Positions 57,114 to 64,000 of a stretch of 64,000 bases of DNA are shown here, piece after piece (the first letter of the stretch is position 1; each line of letters opens with the position of its first letter). Source of the DNA: an uncultured Thiohalocapsa sp. (lineage in GTDB: Bacteria; Pseudomonadota; Gammaproteobacteria; Chromatiales; Chromatiaceae). The translations under genes and the position numbers were made by a program. Location: positions 1-64,000 of the forward strand of contig NZ_CAJXYK010000010.1 of assembly GCF_913063425.1 (NCBI RefSeq), in the 5' to 3' direction. The notes under the pieces are model-generated. The model was not told where the DNA came from. It did not search any database and saw only the letters and a program-made list of their open reading frames with translations.

Positions 57114-58772
57114 ATGTACCAGATCACCCAACCTGCGCCGGCCGTGGCTGTCAGCGCGCTGCTCGCCGCGCTCGCCCTCGTCGCGCTGCCCGTCGCGGCA
57201 CACGAGCCGCTTCCCGTCCTGGCGCAGCAGGCAGCGGAGTCGCCGACGCCGGGCGGCGGCGCCCCGGTCGAGCTCCACCCGGTCGAGCCCTATCAGCCGC
57301 CGGCCCCGGTAGCGCCGCCTGTGGACCTGCCACCTGCGGCGGCCGAGCCGGACAACGGGTCTGGCGCCCCTGCCGTCGACGGCCCTGCGATCACGGAAGA
57401 GTCCGGCCCCGGCAAGGATCAAGCCGGCCCCGCCGAGGATCAAGCCGGCCCCGCCAAGGACCAAGCCGGCCCCGCCGAGGAGAAGACCAGCCCCGCCGAC
57501 GACGGTGCACCGGCAACGAAGCCCGCGGCGACGGCGGCTGAAGCGGAAGACGGCGGCAAGACCCTGCCGCTGGACGATCTGCGCACCTTCGCCGAGGTCT
57601 TCGGGCGCATCAAGAGCGACTACGTGGAAGACGTGGACGACCGCGAGCTGCTGGCGAGTGCCATCCGCGGCATGCTCGGCGGCCTCGATCCGCATTCCTC
57701 GTATCTGGACCCGGACGCCTACCGGGATCTGCGCGTCGGCACCACGGGCGAGTTCGGTGGCCTCGGCATCGAGGTTGGCATGGAAGACGGCTTCGTGAAG
57801 GTCATCGCCCCCATCGACGATACGCCGGCGGAGCGCGCCGGTATGCAGGCGGGGGATCTCATCGTGCGCATCGACGGCAAGCCCGTGAAGGGGCTCAGCC
57901 TGAGTGACGCCGTGGCCCTGATGCGCGGCAAGCCGGGATCGAAAATCGAGCTGACGGTGGTGCGCGAGGGCGAGGGCAACCCCATTCAGGTCACCATTGT
58001 CCGCGACATCATCAAGGTCGCGAGCGTCAAGAGCCGCACCCTGGAGCCGGGCTACGGCTACCTGCGGGTGTCCAATTTCCAGGCGCGCACCACCGAGGAC
58101 CTGCTGGAGGCCATCGCCGAGCTCGAGGCCGAGAACAGCGACGGCCTCAAGGGCGTGGTGCTGGACCTGCGCAACAACCCCGGCGGGGTGCTGAACGCCG
58201 CGGTGGGCGTCAGCGACGCCTTCCTGGATGAAGGCCTCATCGTCTACACCATGGGCCGGGACGAGGACGCCAAGCTCGAGTTCAAGGCGGGCCCCAACGA
58301 CGTCCTCGACGGCGCACCGGTGGCGGTGCTGGTGAACGGCGGCAGCGCCTCCGCCTCGGAGATCGTCGCCGGCGCGCTTCAGGACCAGGGCCGGGCCATC
58401 ATCATGGGCGAGAAGACCTTCGGCAAGGGCTCGGTGCAGACCATCGTCCCCATCGACGACCGCACAGCACTCAAGCTCACCACGGCGCGCTACTACACGC
58501 CTTCCGGGCGCTCCATCCAGGCGCTCGGCATCGAGCCGGACATCGAGCTGGTGCGGGGCAAGGTCGCGGTGGAGGAAGAGCCGGACGTCGCCCCGCTCAA
58601 GGAGGCGGACCTGATGCGCCACCTGGAGGACCCGGAGAACGGCGCCGCCACGGCGGAGGACGACGATGACGAAGACCTGCCCCTGGTGGCCGAGGATTAC
58701 CAGCTCGCCGAAGCGCTGAACGTGCTGAAGGGGCTGAACCTCTTCCGCGGCGCCGCGGCGAAGCAGGATTGA
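57114..58772 (+). CDS. ctpA: Carboxyl-terminal processing protease, S41 family
   Basis: 552 residues with a signal peptide (AVSALLAALALVALPVAAHE). A low-complexity segment of about 100 residues contains a DQAGPA(E/K) repeat. Then the S41 N-terminal part (FGRIKSDYVEDVDDRELL), a PDZ domain (FGGLGIEVGMEDGFVKVIAP...AGMQAGDLIVRIDGKPV) and the catalytic domain with Ser in GGSASASEIVAGAL and Lys in GEKTFGKGSVQT. Periplasmic; cleaves or trims envelope proteins. Earlier in-frame ATG codons (57081, 57096) exist, but the signal peptide fits the start at 57114. Confidence 0.93.
   Translation: MYQITQPAPAVAVSALLAALALVALPVAAHEPLPVLAQQAAESPTPGGGAPVELHPVEPYQPPAPVAPPVDLPPAAAEPDNGSGAPAVDGPAITEESGPGKDQAGPAEDQAGPAKDQAGPAEEKTSPADDGAPATKPAATAAEAEDGGKTLPLDDLRTFAEVFGRIKSDYVEDVDDRELLASAIRGMLGGLDPHSSYLDPDAYRDLRVGTTGEFGGLGIEVGMEDGFVKVIAPIDDTPAERAGMQAGDLIVRIDGKPVKGLSLSDAVALMRGKPGSKIELTVVREGEGNPIQVTIVRDIIKVASVKSRTLEPGYGYLRVSNFQARTTEDLLEAIAELEAENSDGLKGVVLDLRNNPGGVLNAAVGVSDAFLDEGLIVYTMGRDEDAKLEFKAGPNDVLDGAPVAVLVNGGSASASEIVAGALQDQGRAIIMGEKTFGKGSVQTIVPIDDRTALKLTTARYYTPSGRSIQALGIEPDIELVRGKVAVEEEPDVAPLKEADLMRHLEDPENGAATAEDDDDEDLPLVAEDYQLAEALNVLKGLNLFRGAAAKQD
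57418..57480. repeat. 21-base tandem repeat in the ctpA-like gene
   Basis: Three near-identical units of GATCAAGCCGGCCCCGCCGAG encode Asp-Gln-Ala-Gly-Pro-Ala-Glu/Lys. A related partial unit precedes at 57400. It lies in the linker before the protease domain. Confidence 0.9.
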
Positions 58773-58845
58773 CGCCGGGACTTTCCGACGACCGATCGAC
58801 CCGAACACTTCCCCGAGCCGCCACCGGCGGAGGAGGCAAGCTGCC

Positions 58846-59400
58846 ATGACCCGGGTACTGGTGCCCCTGGCCCAGGGCTGCGAAGAGCTGGAGGCCGTCA
58901 CCATCATCGACCTGCTGCGCCGCGCCGGCATGGAGGTGGTGACTGCCGGTCTGGATGCGGCGCCGGTGCAGGCGAGCCGCGGCACCGTGCTGGTCCCGGA
59001 CACAACACTGGATGCCGTCGCCGAGTCCGATTTCGACATGGTGGTGCTCCCGGGCGGTCTGCCCGGGGCCACCAACCTCGATGCGGACCCCCGTGTACAC
59101 CGGTTGCTGGCCCGGCAGGCGGCGCAGGACCGCTGGTGCGCCGCCATCTGCGCCGCTCCTCTGGTGCTCGCGAGTGCGGGCCTGTTGGAGGGCCGTGAGG
59201 CGACGAGCTTTCCCGGGGCGCTGAAGGCCGACGAGCACCCGGGGATCCGGCTCTCGGAGGCACCCGTGGTCACCGACGGCAAAGTGGTCACATCCCGCGG
59301 TCCGGGTACGGCGATGGACTTCGCCCTGCACCTTATCGAGCTGCTGGCCGGTCGGGCCGAGCGCGACGCGGTGGAGTCCAAGCTGATGCGCCCGCGCTGA
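58846..59400 (+). CDS. DJ-1/PfpI family protein
   Basis: 184 residues. VLVPLAQGCEELEAV carries the conserved Glu, and the nucleophilic elbow ICAAPLVL has Cys102; FDMVVLPGGLPGATNL and SRGPGTAMDFAL are typical of the YajL/DJ-1 subgroup. Members act as chaperones or deglycase-like stress proteins in the cytosol. It is preceded by GGAGGAGG and sits between ctpA-like and the WecA-like gene. Confidence 0.9.
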   Translation: MTRVLVPLAQGCEELEAVTIIDLLRRAGMEVVTAGLDAAPVQASRGTVLVPDTTLDAVAESDFDMVVLPGGLPGATNLDADPRVHRLLARQAAQDRWCAAICAAPLVLASAGLLEGREATSFPGALKADEHPGIRLSEAPVVTDGKVVTSRGPGTAMDFALHLIELLAGRAERDAVESKLMRPR

Positions 59401-59417
59401 AGGCCGCGGGCGGGCGG

Positions 59418-60533
59418 ATGCGAGCGGACGGCGTTGGCCTGTCGCAGGTGGCGTTCTCCCCACCGGACCCACCGACGGCGGTTCTGTTGGCAGGGCCGGT
59501 GCTCGCGTGCTGCACCGCGTTCTGGCTCGTGCGGCTGCTGCGCCACAACCGCATCGCGGCGCTGCGCATTCTGGATGAGCCGAACGCCCGCTCCCTGCAC
59601 AGCGCGCCGGTGCCGCGCACCGGCGGGATCGGCGTGCTTGCGGGCGTTGCGACCGGGCTCGGCCTGACCCTGCCCTGGCTCGGGGCACCCATCGCCTTCT
59701 GGCCCGTGGCCGCGACGGCACTGCTCGCCGTCGTCTCGCTGCTGGACGACCGCCGGCATGTCCCGGCCCGCTACCGACTCGCGGCACAGGTGGCCGCGGC
59801 CGGGCTGGTGATGGTCGGTGGCCTGGCCTGGCAGGTGCCGGGACTGCCGGGGCTCGGTGGCGTGGCCCTGCCCGGCTGGCTGGTGCCCGTGATCACCATC
59901 GTCTTCGTTGTCTGGATGACCAACCTCTACAACTTCATGGACGGCATGGATGGGCTCGCGGGCGGCATGGCCGTGCTCGGCTTCGGTGGGCTCGCCGTGC
60001 TGGGCGCCCTCGGCAATGCGCACGGCTTCGCGCTGGTGGCGGCCGTCATCGCCGCCGCCGCCGTCGGCTTCCTGCCCCACAACCTGCCGCGGGCCGGCAT
60101 CTTCCTGGGCGATGTGGGCTCCGCGGTGCTCGGCTTCTGGGCGGCGCTGCTGGTGCTGTGGGGCGCGGGGCGGGGCCTGTTCCCGTTGTGGGCAGGGCTG
60201 CTGGTGTTCTCGCCCTTTCTGGTGGACGCCACCTGGACGCTGCTCGGCCGACTCGCGCGGGGTGAGGCGGTCTGGCGCGCCCACCGCGAGCATCACTATC
60301 AGCGCCTGGTGCTGGCGGGCTGGTCGGCGCGCCGGACCCTCGCCTGGGCCTATGTGCTGATGGCCGCCGCAGCGGCGAGCGCCGTCGGCGCCCGGGATCT
60401 GAACAGCCGGGAGCAGTGGCTGCTGCTGGCGGGCTGGGCCGGCGTTTACGGGCTTGTGCACCTGCGCGTCGCGCTGGCGGAGCGCCAGGGCGCCGCCGCG
60501 CAGGGCGGGCCGTCGGGGACGCCGCGGTCATGA
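59418..60533 (+). CDS. WecA/MraY-like polyprenyl-phosphate sugar transferase
   Basis: 371 residues, about ten membrane segments. Family motifs: SLLDDRRHVPARYRL (Mg-binding DD), NLYNFMDGMDGLAGG, GIFLGDVGSAVLGF and the C-terminal HREHHYQRLV loop that contacts the nucleotide sugar. It would start a lipid-linked glycan (O-antigen or exopolysaccharide) by transferring a sugar-phosphate to undecaprenyl phosphate. Its stop overlaps the CapD-like gene (ATGA at 60530), so they form an operon. Confidence 0.9.
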   Translation: MRADGVGLSQVAFSPPDPPTAVLLAGPVLACCTAFWLVRLLRHNRIAALRILDEPNARSLHSAPVPRTGGIGVLAGVATGLGLTLPWLGAPIAFWPVAATALLAVVSLLDDRRHVPARYRLAAQVAAAGLVMVGGLAWQVPGLPGLGGVALPGWLVPVITIVFVVWMTNLYNFMDGMDGLAGGMAVLGFGGLAVLGALGNAHGFALVAAVIAAAAVGFLPHNLPRAGIFLGDVGSAVLGFWAALLVLWGAGRGLFPLWAGLLVFSPFLVDATWTLLGRLARGEAVWRAHREHHYQRLVLAGWSARRTLAWAYVLMAAAAASAVGARDLNSREQWLLLAGWAGVYGLVHLRVALAERQGAAAQGGPSGTPRS

Positions 60534-62407
60534 CGCCCTGGGTGGATCGCCTGCGCTCGCGCACCGCGGCCTTCGCGCATGATCTGCTGATGGTCCCGGT
60601 GGCCTGGGGGCTCGCCTATTGGACACGCTTCAACTTCGAAGGCATCCCGCCGGTCTACCTCGACATGGCCCTGCGGATGCTGCCCGTGGTGCTGGTGCTC
60701 TGCGGCCTGTTGTACTGGGCCTTCGGGCTCTATCGCGGCGTCTGGCGATTCGCGTCTCTGCCGGACCTGCTGCGCATCCTGAAGGCCGTCACCGCCACCA
60801 CACTTGCCGTGGTGGTGGCGCTGTTCGTCATCAATCGCAGCGAGCACCTGCCGCGCTCGGTGCCGCTGTTGTTCTTCCTCTTCCAGCTGGTGCTGCTGGC
60901 GGGGCCGCGGCTGCTGTACCGCTGGCTCAAGGACCATCGCCTGTCGCTCGGCAGCGGCAGCCGGGTGCTCATTGTCGGCGCCGGGCGTGCCGGCGAGATG
61001 CTGGTGCGGGACATGCGCCGCGCCGGCGCGCAACGCTACGAGCCCGTCGCCTTCGTGGATGACAAGCTGCGCCGTCACGGCGCCGACATCCACGGCGTGC
61101 CCATCCGCGGCGGTACCGACCGCATCCCCGAGCTCGCCGAGGCCCTGGCCATCGACCTGATCCTGCTCGCGGTGCCGAGCGCCACCGCCGCCGAGATGCA
61201 GCGGGTGGTGGGGCTGTGCGAGGCCACGGGCAAGCCGTTCCGCACCGTGCCGCAACTGGAGAGCCTGATGACCGGGCAGGTCAGCATCAATCAGCTGCGG
61301 CCCGTGTCCATCGAAGACCTGCTCGGCCGCAATCCGGTGCAGCTGGACTGGGACGGGCTGCGCGCCGGGCTCGCGGACCGGGTGGTGCTGGTGACGGGGG
61401 CCGGCGGCTCCATCGGCTCGGAGCTGTGCCGCCAGGTGGTGGCCGCGGCGCCGCGCCGGCTGGTGATGCTGGACAACTGCGAGTTCAACCTGTATCGCAT
61501 GGAGCAGGACTTCGCCGAGCGCCACCCGGATCTGAGCCTCGGGCGGTATCTGATGGACGCCGGCGATCGCACCGGTGTCGATGCGCTGTTCGCCCGGGAG
61601 CGACCGCAGATCGTCTTCCATGCCGCCGCCTACAAGCATGTGCCGCTGCTGGAGGACCAGCTGCGGGCGGCGCTGCGCAACAACGTCATCGGCACGGGCG
61701 TGGTGGCGGACAGTGCCCACCGCCACCGCTGCGAGCGCTTCGTCCTCATCTCCACGGACAAGGCCGTGAACCCGGCGAACGTCATGGGCGCCAGCAAGCG
61801 CGCGGCGGAGATGCTCTGTCAGGCCTTGGCCAGGCACTCGCAGACCCGTTTCATGACCGTGCGCTTCGGCAATGTGCTGGGGTCCGCCGGCAGCGTGGTG
61901 CCGCTGTTCCAGCGCCAGATCGAGCGCGGCGGCCCGGTTACTGTCACTGACCCCGACATCGAGCGCTATTTCATGACCATCCCCGAGGCCTGCCAGCTCA
62001 TCATGCAGGCGGCGGTGATCGGCACCGGCGGGGAGATCTTCGTGCTGGACATGGGTAAGCCTGTCAAGATCCGCGACATGGCCGAGCAGATGATCCGCCT
62101 CACCGGGCGCGAGCCGGGACGCGACATCGAGATCCGCTATATCGGCATGCGCCCCGGCGAGAAGCGCTATGAGGAGCTCTTCTACGCCGTCGAATCCCTG
62201 ACCAAAACCCTGCACCCCAAGATCCGCATCGCCCGGCGGGAATCTGCCGACGCCGATGCCGTTGCCACTTGGCGCGCGGGCCTGGAAGCCTGTATCGAGC
62301 GTTGTGACAGCGCAGCGCTGGCGGCCCGGCTGCGGGAGGTGGTGCCGCAGTGGCAGGCCGACGCCGAGCCGCGCCCAGCAGAGAGACCCGAGCCGACCCA
62401 TGTCTGA
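60530..62407 (+). CDS. CapD/WbpM-like nucleotide-sugar dehydratase/epimerase
   Basis: 625 residues. N-terminal four membrane segments, a first nucleotide-binding fold (VLIVGAGRAGEMLVRDMRRAG, CoA-binding-like) and a C-terminal SDR domain with VLVTGAGGSIGSELCRQV, FHAAAYKHVPLLE and ISTDKAVNPANVMGASKRAAEM. The catalytic Tyr is replaced by Met (VMGASK), as in the WbpM/FlaA1 C6-dehydratase group. It probably makes a 4-keto-6-deoxy sugar for the glycan started by the preceding protein. It overlaps the GspE-like gene by eight bases. Confidence 0.92.
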   Translation: MTPWVDRLRSRTAAFAHDLLMVPVAWGLAYWTRFNFEGIPPVYLDMALRMLPVVLVLCGLLYWAFGLYRGVWRFASLPDLLRILKAVTATTLAVVVALFVINRSEHLPRSVPLLFFLFQLVLLAGPRLLYRWLKDHRLSLGSGSRVLIVGAGRAGEMLVRDMRRAGAQRYEPVAFVDDKLRRHGADIHGVPIRGGTDRIPELAEALAIDLILLAVPSATAAEMQRVVGLCEATGKPFRTVPQLESLMTGQVSINQLRPVSIEDLLGRNPVQLDWDGLRAGLADRVVLVTGAGGSIGSELCRQVVAAAPRRLVMLDNCEFNLYRMEQDFAERHPDLSLGRYLMDAGDRTGVDALFARERPQIVFHAAAYKHVPLLEDQLRAALRNNVIGTGVVADSAHRHRCERFVLISTDKAVNPANVMGASKRAAEMLCQALARHSQTRFMTVRFGNVLGSAGSVVPLFQRQIERGGPVTVTDPDIERYFMTIPEACQLIMQAAVIGTGGEIFVLDMGKPVKIRDMAEQMIRLTGREPGRDIEIRYIGMRPGEKRYEELFYAVESLTKTLHPKIRIARRESADADAVATWRAGLEACIERCDSAALAARLREVVPQWQADAEPRPAERPEPTHV

Positions 62408-64000
62408 TGTCCTTCAGCGTCGTTCCCTTGACCCCGACCGGCCGTCGGCAGGCGCCGAGCGCCTGCTGGACGACGACCTCGATCTGGACCTGGGGGTGCA
62501 TGCGCATGCGCGGCCCGAGCCCCACATGCCTGAGCCCGGCACGGACCTGAACCTCGACTTCGAGGACGACCTGCTGGACGACGCGCCGACCCAACGACCG
62601 CCCCAGTCCCAGCCGCCCCAGTCCCGGCCGCCCCAGTCCCAGCCGCTCCAGCCCCACCAGGCGGAGACCGGCGCCGAGGGCACACCCGATCGGGCAGAGG
62701 CCGAGGGCGCCGCATCCACCCTGCCCGGCGCACCTGCGCCTGACGCGAGCGCGCCGGCTGCGACCACAGCGCCCGAGCCAACATCGCGGCAGTCGGGCGC
62801 CGCCCCGGCGCAGCCGCGGCAGCGCGCAGAGCCCACCGCGTCGCCGGCCACGGGTGAATTCTTGGAAGAGGCGCCGCCACCGCCGCAGAGGTCCGAGCCG
62901 CCCGCCGGCGACGCGCCTGACGCATCGGCAGCGGATGCTGGGCAGGGGATCGACGACCACGGCGGAGATGCCCTGGCCGCGGCCGGGGCGCCGGCGCCGA
63001 CGTCAGCAGCGCAGGCGGCCACGGCCCAGTCCCCGGCGGCACTGGCCATCCTTGCCACACTGGCGGATACGCCGGAGGCGGGCGTCATTGCGCATCTGCG
63101 CGCGCAGGGTAAGCTCTCCGACGGCGATCTCGCCCGCGCCCGCAAGCTCGCGGACGACGGCGGCGACCCGCTGCGGACCATGCTCGTGCGCTTGGGCCTG
63201 GTGTCCGACCGGGACATGGCGGCGGCCTATGCGCGGGTGCTGGATCTGGAGCTCATCGACGCCGACCACTACCCGGACGCCCCGGTGGCGGAGCCGGAGC
63301 TCAGCCTGCGCTTCCTCAAGGACGTGCGCATGGTGCCGCTGCGGGAGGATGGCGAGGTGCTGGAGCTGGCCGTCGCCGACCCGGTTGACAGCTCGGCGGT
63401 GCAGGCGGTGGAAATGGCGGCCGGGTGCCGGGCGCGGCTGCGGGTGGGGCTGCCGGCGGAAATCGACGCGGCCCTCGAGCGGCTCTACGAGAGCCCCGAG
63501 CCCAGCGAGACGGACGCGGAGCTGGACGCGGACCTCGGCAACTTCTCCGAAGAAGACATCGAGCACCTGCGCGACCTCGCGAGCGAGGCGCCGGTGATTC
63601 GGCTCGTGAACCAGATCATGCAGCGGGCGGTGGAGTCGCGCGCGTCGGACGTGCACATCGAGCCCTTCGCCGACGAGCTCAAGGTGCGCTACCGCATCGA
63701 CGGCATCCTGAAGGAGACCGAATCGCCGCCGGTGCGCTCCACCGCCGCCGTGATCTCCCGTATCAAGATCATGGCCAAGCTCAACATCGCCGAGCGCCGG
63801 CTGCCCCAGGACGGCCGCATTCCGCTGCGCATCCAGGGCAAGGAGCTGGACCTGCGTGTGTCCACGGTGCCCACCATGTTCGGCGAGAGCGTGGTCATGC
63901 GCCTGCTGGACAAGGAGTCCGTGCGCTTCGACTTCGATGCGCTCGGCTTCGACGGCCCGCCGCGGGAGCGGGTGCTCGAGATCCTGGATCAGCCCTACGG
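62400..64000 (+). CDS. GspE/PilB-type secretion ATPase, 5' part
   Basis: 533 codons before the window end, stop not reached. The first ~215 residues are acidic and Pro/Gln/Ala-rich, with PPQSQ repeats and no recognised domain. Then comes an N-terminal T2SSE/MshEN-like domain (VIAHLRAQGKLSDGDLARA...LVRLGLVSDRDMAAAYA) and the start of the T2SE ATPase (EAPVIRLVNQIMQRAVESRA, ASDVHIEPFADELKVRYRID, RRLPQDGRIPLRIQGKELDLR). The Walker A motif lies beyond the edge. The ATG at 62400 overlaps the end of the preceding gene. It may serve type II secretion, type IV pili or a related system. Confidence 0.9.
   Translation, partial: MSDVLQRRSLDPDRPSAGAERLLDDDLDLDLGVHAHARPEPHMPEPGTDLNLDFEDDLLDDAPTQRPPQSQPPQSRPPQSQPLQPHQAETGAEGTPDRAEAEGAASTLPGAPAPDASAPAATTAPEPTSRQSGAAPAQPRQRAEPTASPATGEFLEEAPPPPQRSEPPAGDAPDASAADAGQGIDDHGGDALAAAGAPAPTSAAQAATAQSPAALAILATLADTPEAGVIAHLRAQGKLSDGDLARARKLADDGGDPLRTMLVRLGLVSDRDMAAAYARVLDLELIDADHYPDAPVAEPELSLRFLKDVRMVPLREDGEVLELAVADPVDSSAVQAVEMAAGCRARLRVGLPAEIDAALERLYESPEPSETDAELDADLGNFSEEDIEHLRDLASEAPVIRLVNQIMQRAVESRASDVHIEPFADELKVRYRIDGILKETESPPVRSTAAVISRIKIMAKLNIAERRLPQDGRIPLRIQGKELDLRVSTVPTMFGESVVMRLLDKESVRFDFDALGFDGPPRERVLEILDQPY
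62598..62657. repeat. 15-base tandem repeat in the GspE-like gene
   Basis: Units CCGCCCCAGTCCCAG, with one variant (CCGG) and a diverged last copy, encode PPQSQ-type repeats in the N-terminal extension. Confidence 0.85.

Noticed and set aside
57102..60461. A 1119-codon open frame on the minus strand
   Set aside because: It is antisense to the ctpA-like, DJ-1 and WecA-like genes, all of which have clear domains; its His/Gln/Arg-rich composition is typical of a GC-rich shadow frame.
60446..62401. A 651-codon open frame on the minus strand
   Set aside because: It lies wholly opposite the CapD-like gene and shows no recognisable motif.

Overview
The window looks like the replication-origin region of a GC-rich (roughly 65-70% by eye) gammaproteobacterium. 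The order rpmH-rnpA-yidC-mnmE diverging from dnaA-dnaN-recF-gyrB, the glnA-ntrB-ntrC block, secB-gpsA, glyQ-glyS and a gspE-type ATPase fit this class. The mix with a GH100 neutral invertase in a pentose-phosphate cluster, a persulfide-sensor-like ArsR regulator beside a rhodanese, and cobalamin uptake plus synthesis suggests Chromatiales, possibly a purple sulfur bacterium. That placement is inference; no rRNA is present to confirm it.

Layout. 1-3.5 kb: decayed mobile DNA, with an IS3-type transposase remnant, a DUF5372-like gene, an HTH gene, a frameshifted small gene and a large serine recombinase broken by two frameshifts. 3.6-9.8 kb (minus strand): talB, gnd, a GH100 invertase, a zwf with its middle deleted, a cysteine-rich protein and an unknown protein. 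9.9-19 kb: envelope and redox genes (MBL hydrolase, DoxX-like protein, CPA1 antiporter, NDH-2, AhpD-like protein, two paralogous secreted Cys proteins followed by a TlpA-like thioredoxin, a PAS histidine kinase). 19-20 kb: a redoxin gene cut off by a decayed conjugation coupling-protein fragment. 20.2-23.8 kb: GT2-GT39-PAP2 envelope-lipid operon. 24-28.1 kb: btuF/C/D-like transporter plus cobyrinate a,c-diamide synthase. 28.1-38.7 kb: the origin block, with DnaA boxes on both sides of dnaA and two parS-like palindromes inside recF. 38.8-42.5 kb: gmhB, glyS, glyQ. 42.7-51.8 kb: CDF transporter, glnA with a sigma-54 promoter and an NtrC-like site, a DUF4124 protein, ntrB, ntrC, an unknown protein and a lysine-2,3-aminomutase-like enzyme. 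51.9-55.5 kb: a small helical protein, trmL, gpsA, secB, rhodanese, ArsR regulator. 55.5-64 kb: envC-like, ctpA-like protease, DJ-1 protein, WecA/MraY-like transferase, CapD-like epimerase and the start of a GspE/PilB ATPase running off the right edge.

How it works together. The origin block supplies initiation, clamp, gap repair and gyrase; the parS-like sites suggest ParB loads next to oriC. NtrB/NtrC very likely drive glnA from the sigma-54 promoter. The zwf deletion would stop the oxidative pentose-phosphate entry from this locus unless another copy exists. The most interesting candidates for new biology are the paired Cys proteins with their TlpA partner (15.4-17.1 kb) and the serine-recombinase mobile module at the left edge. 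The SqrR/BigR-like regulator, the parS-like pair and the NtrC site inside an upstream gene are the clearest regulatory observations.
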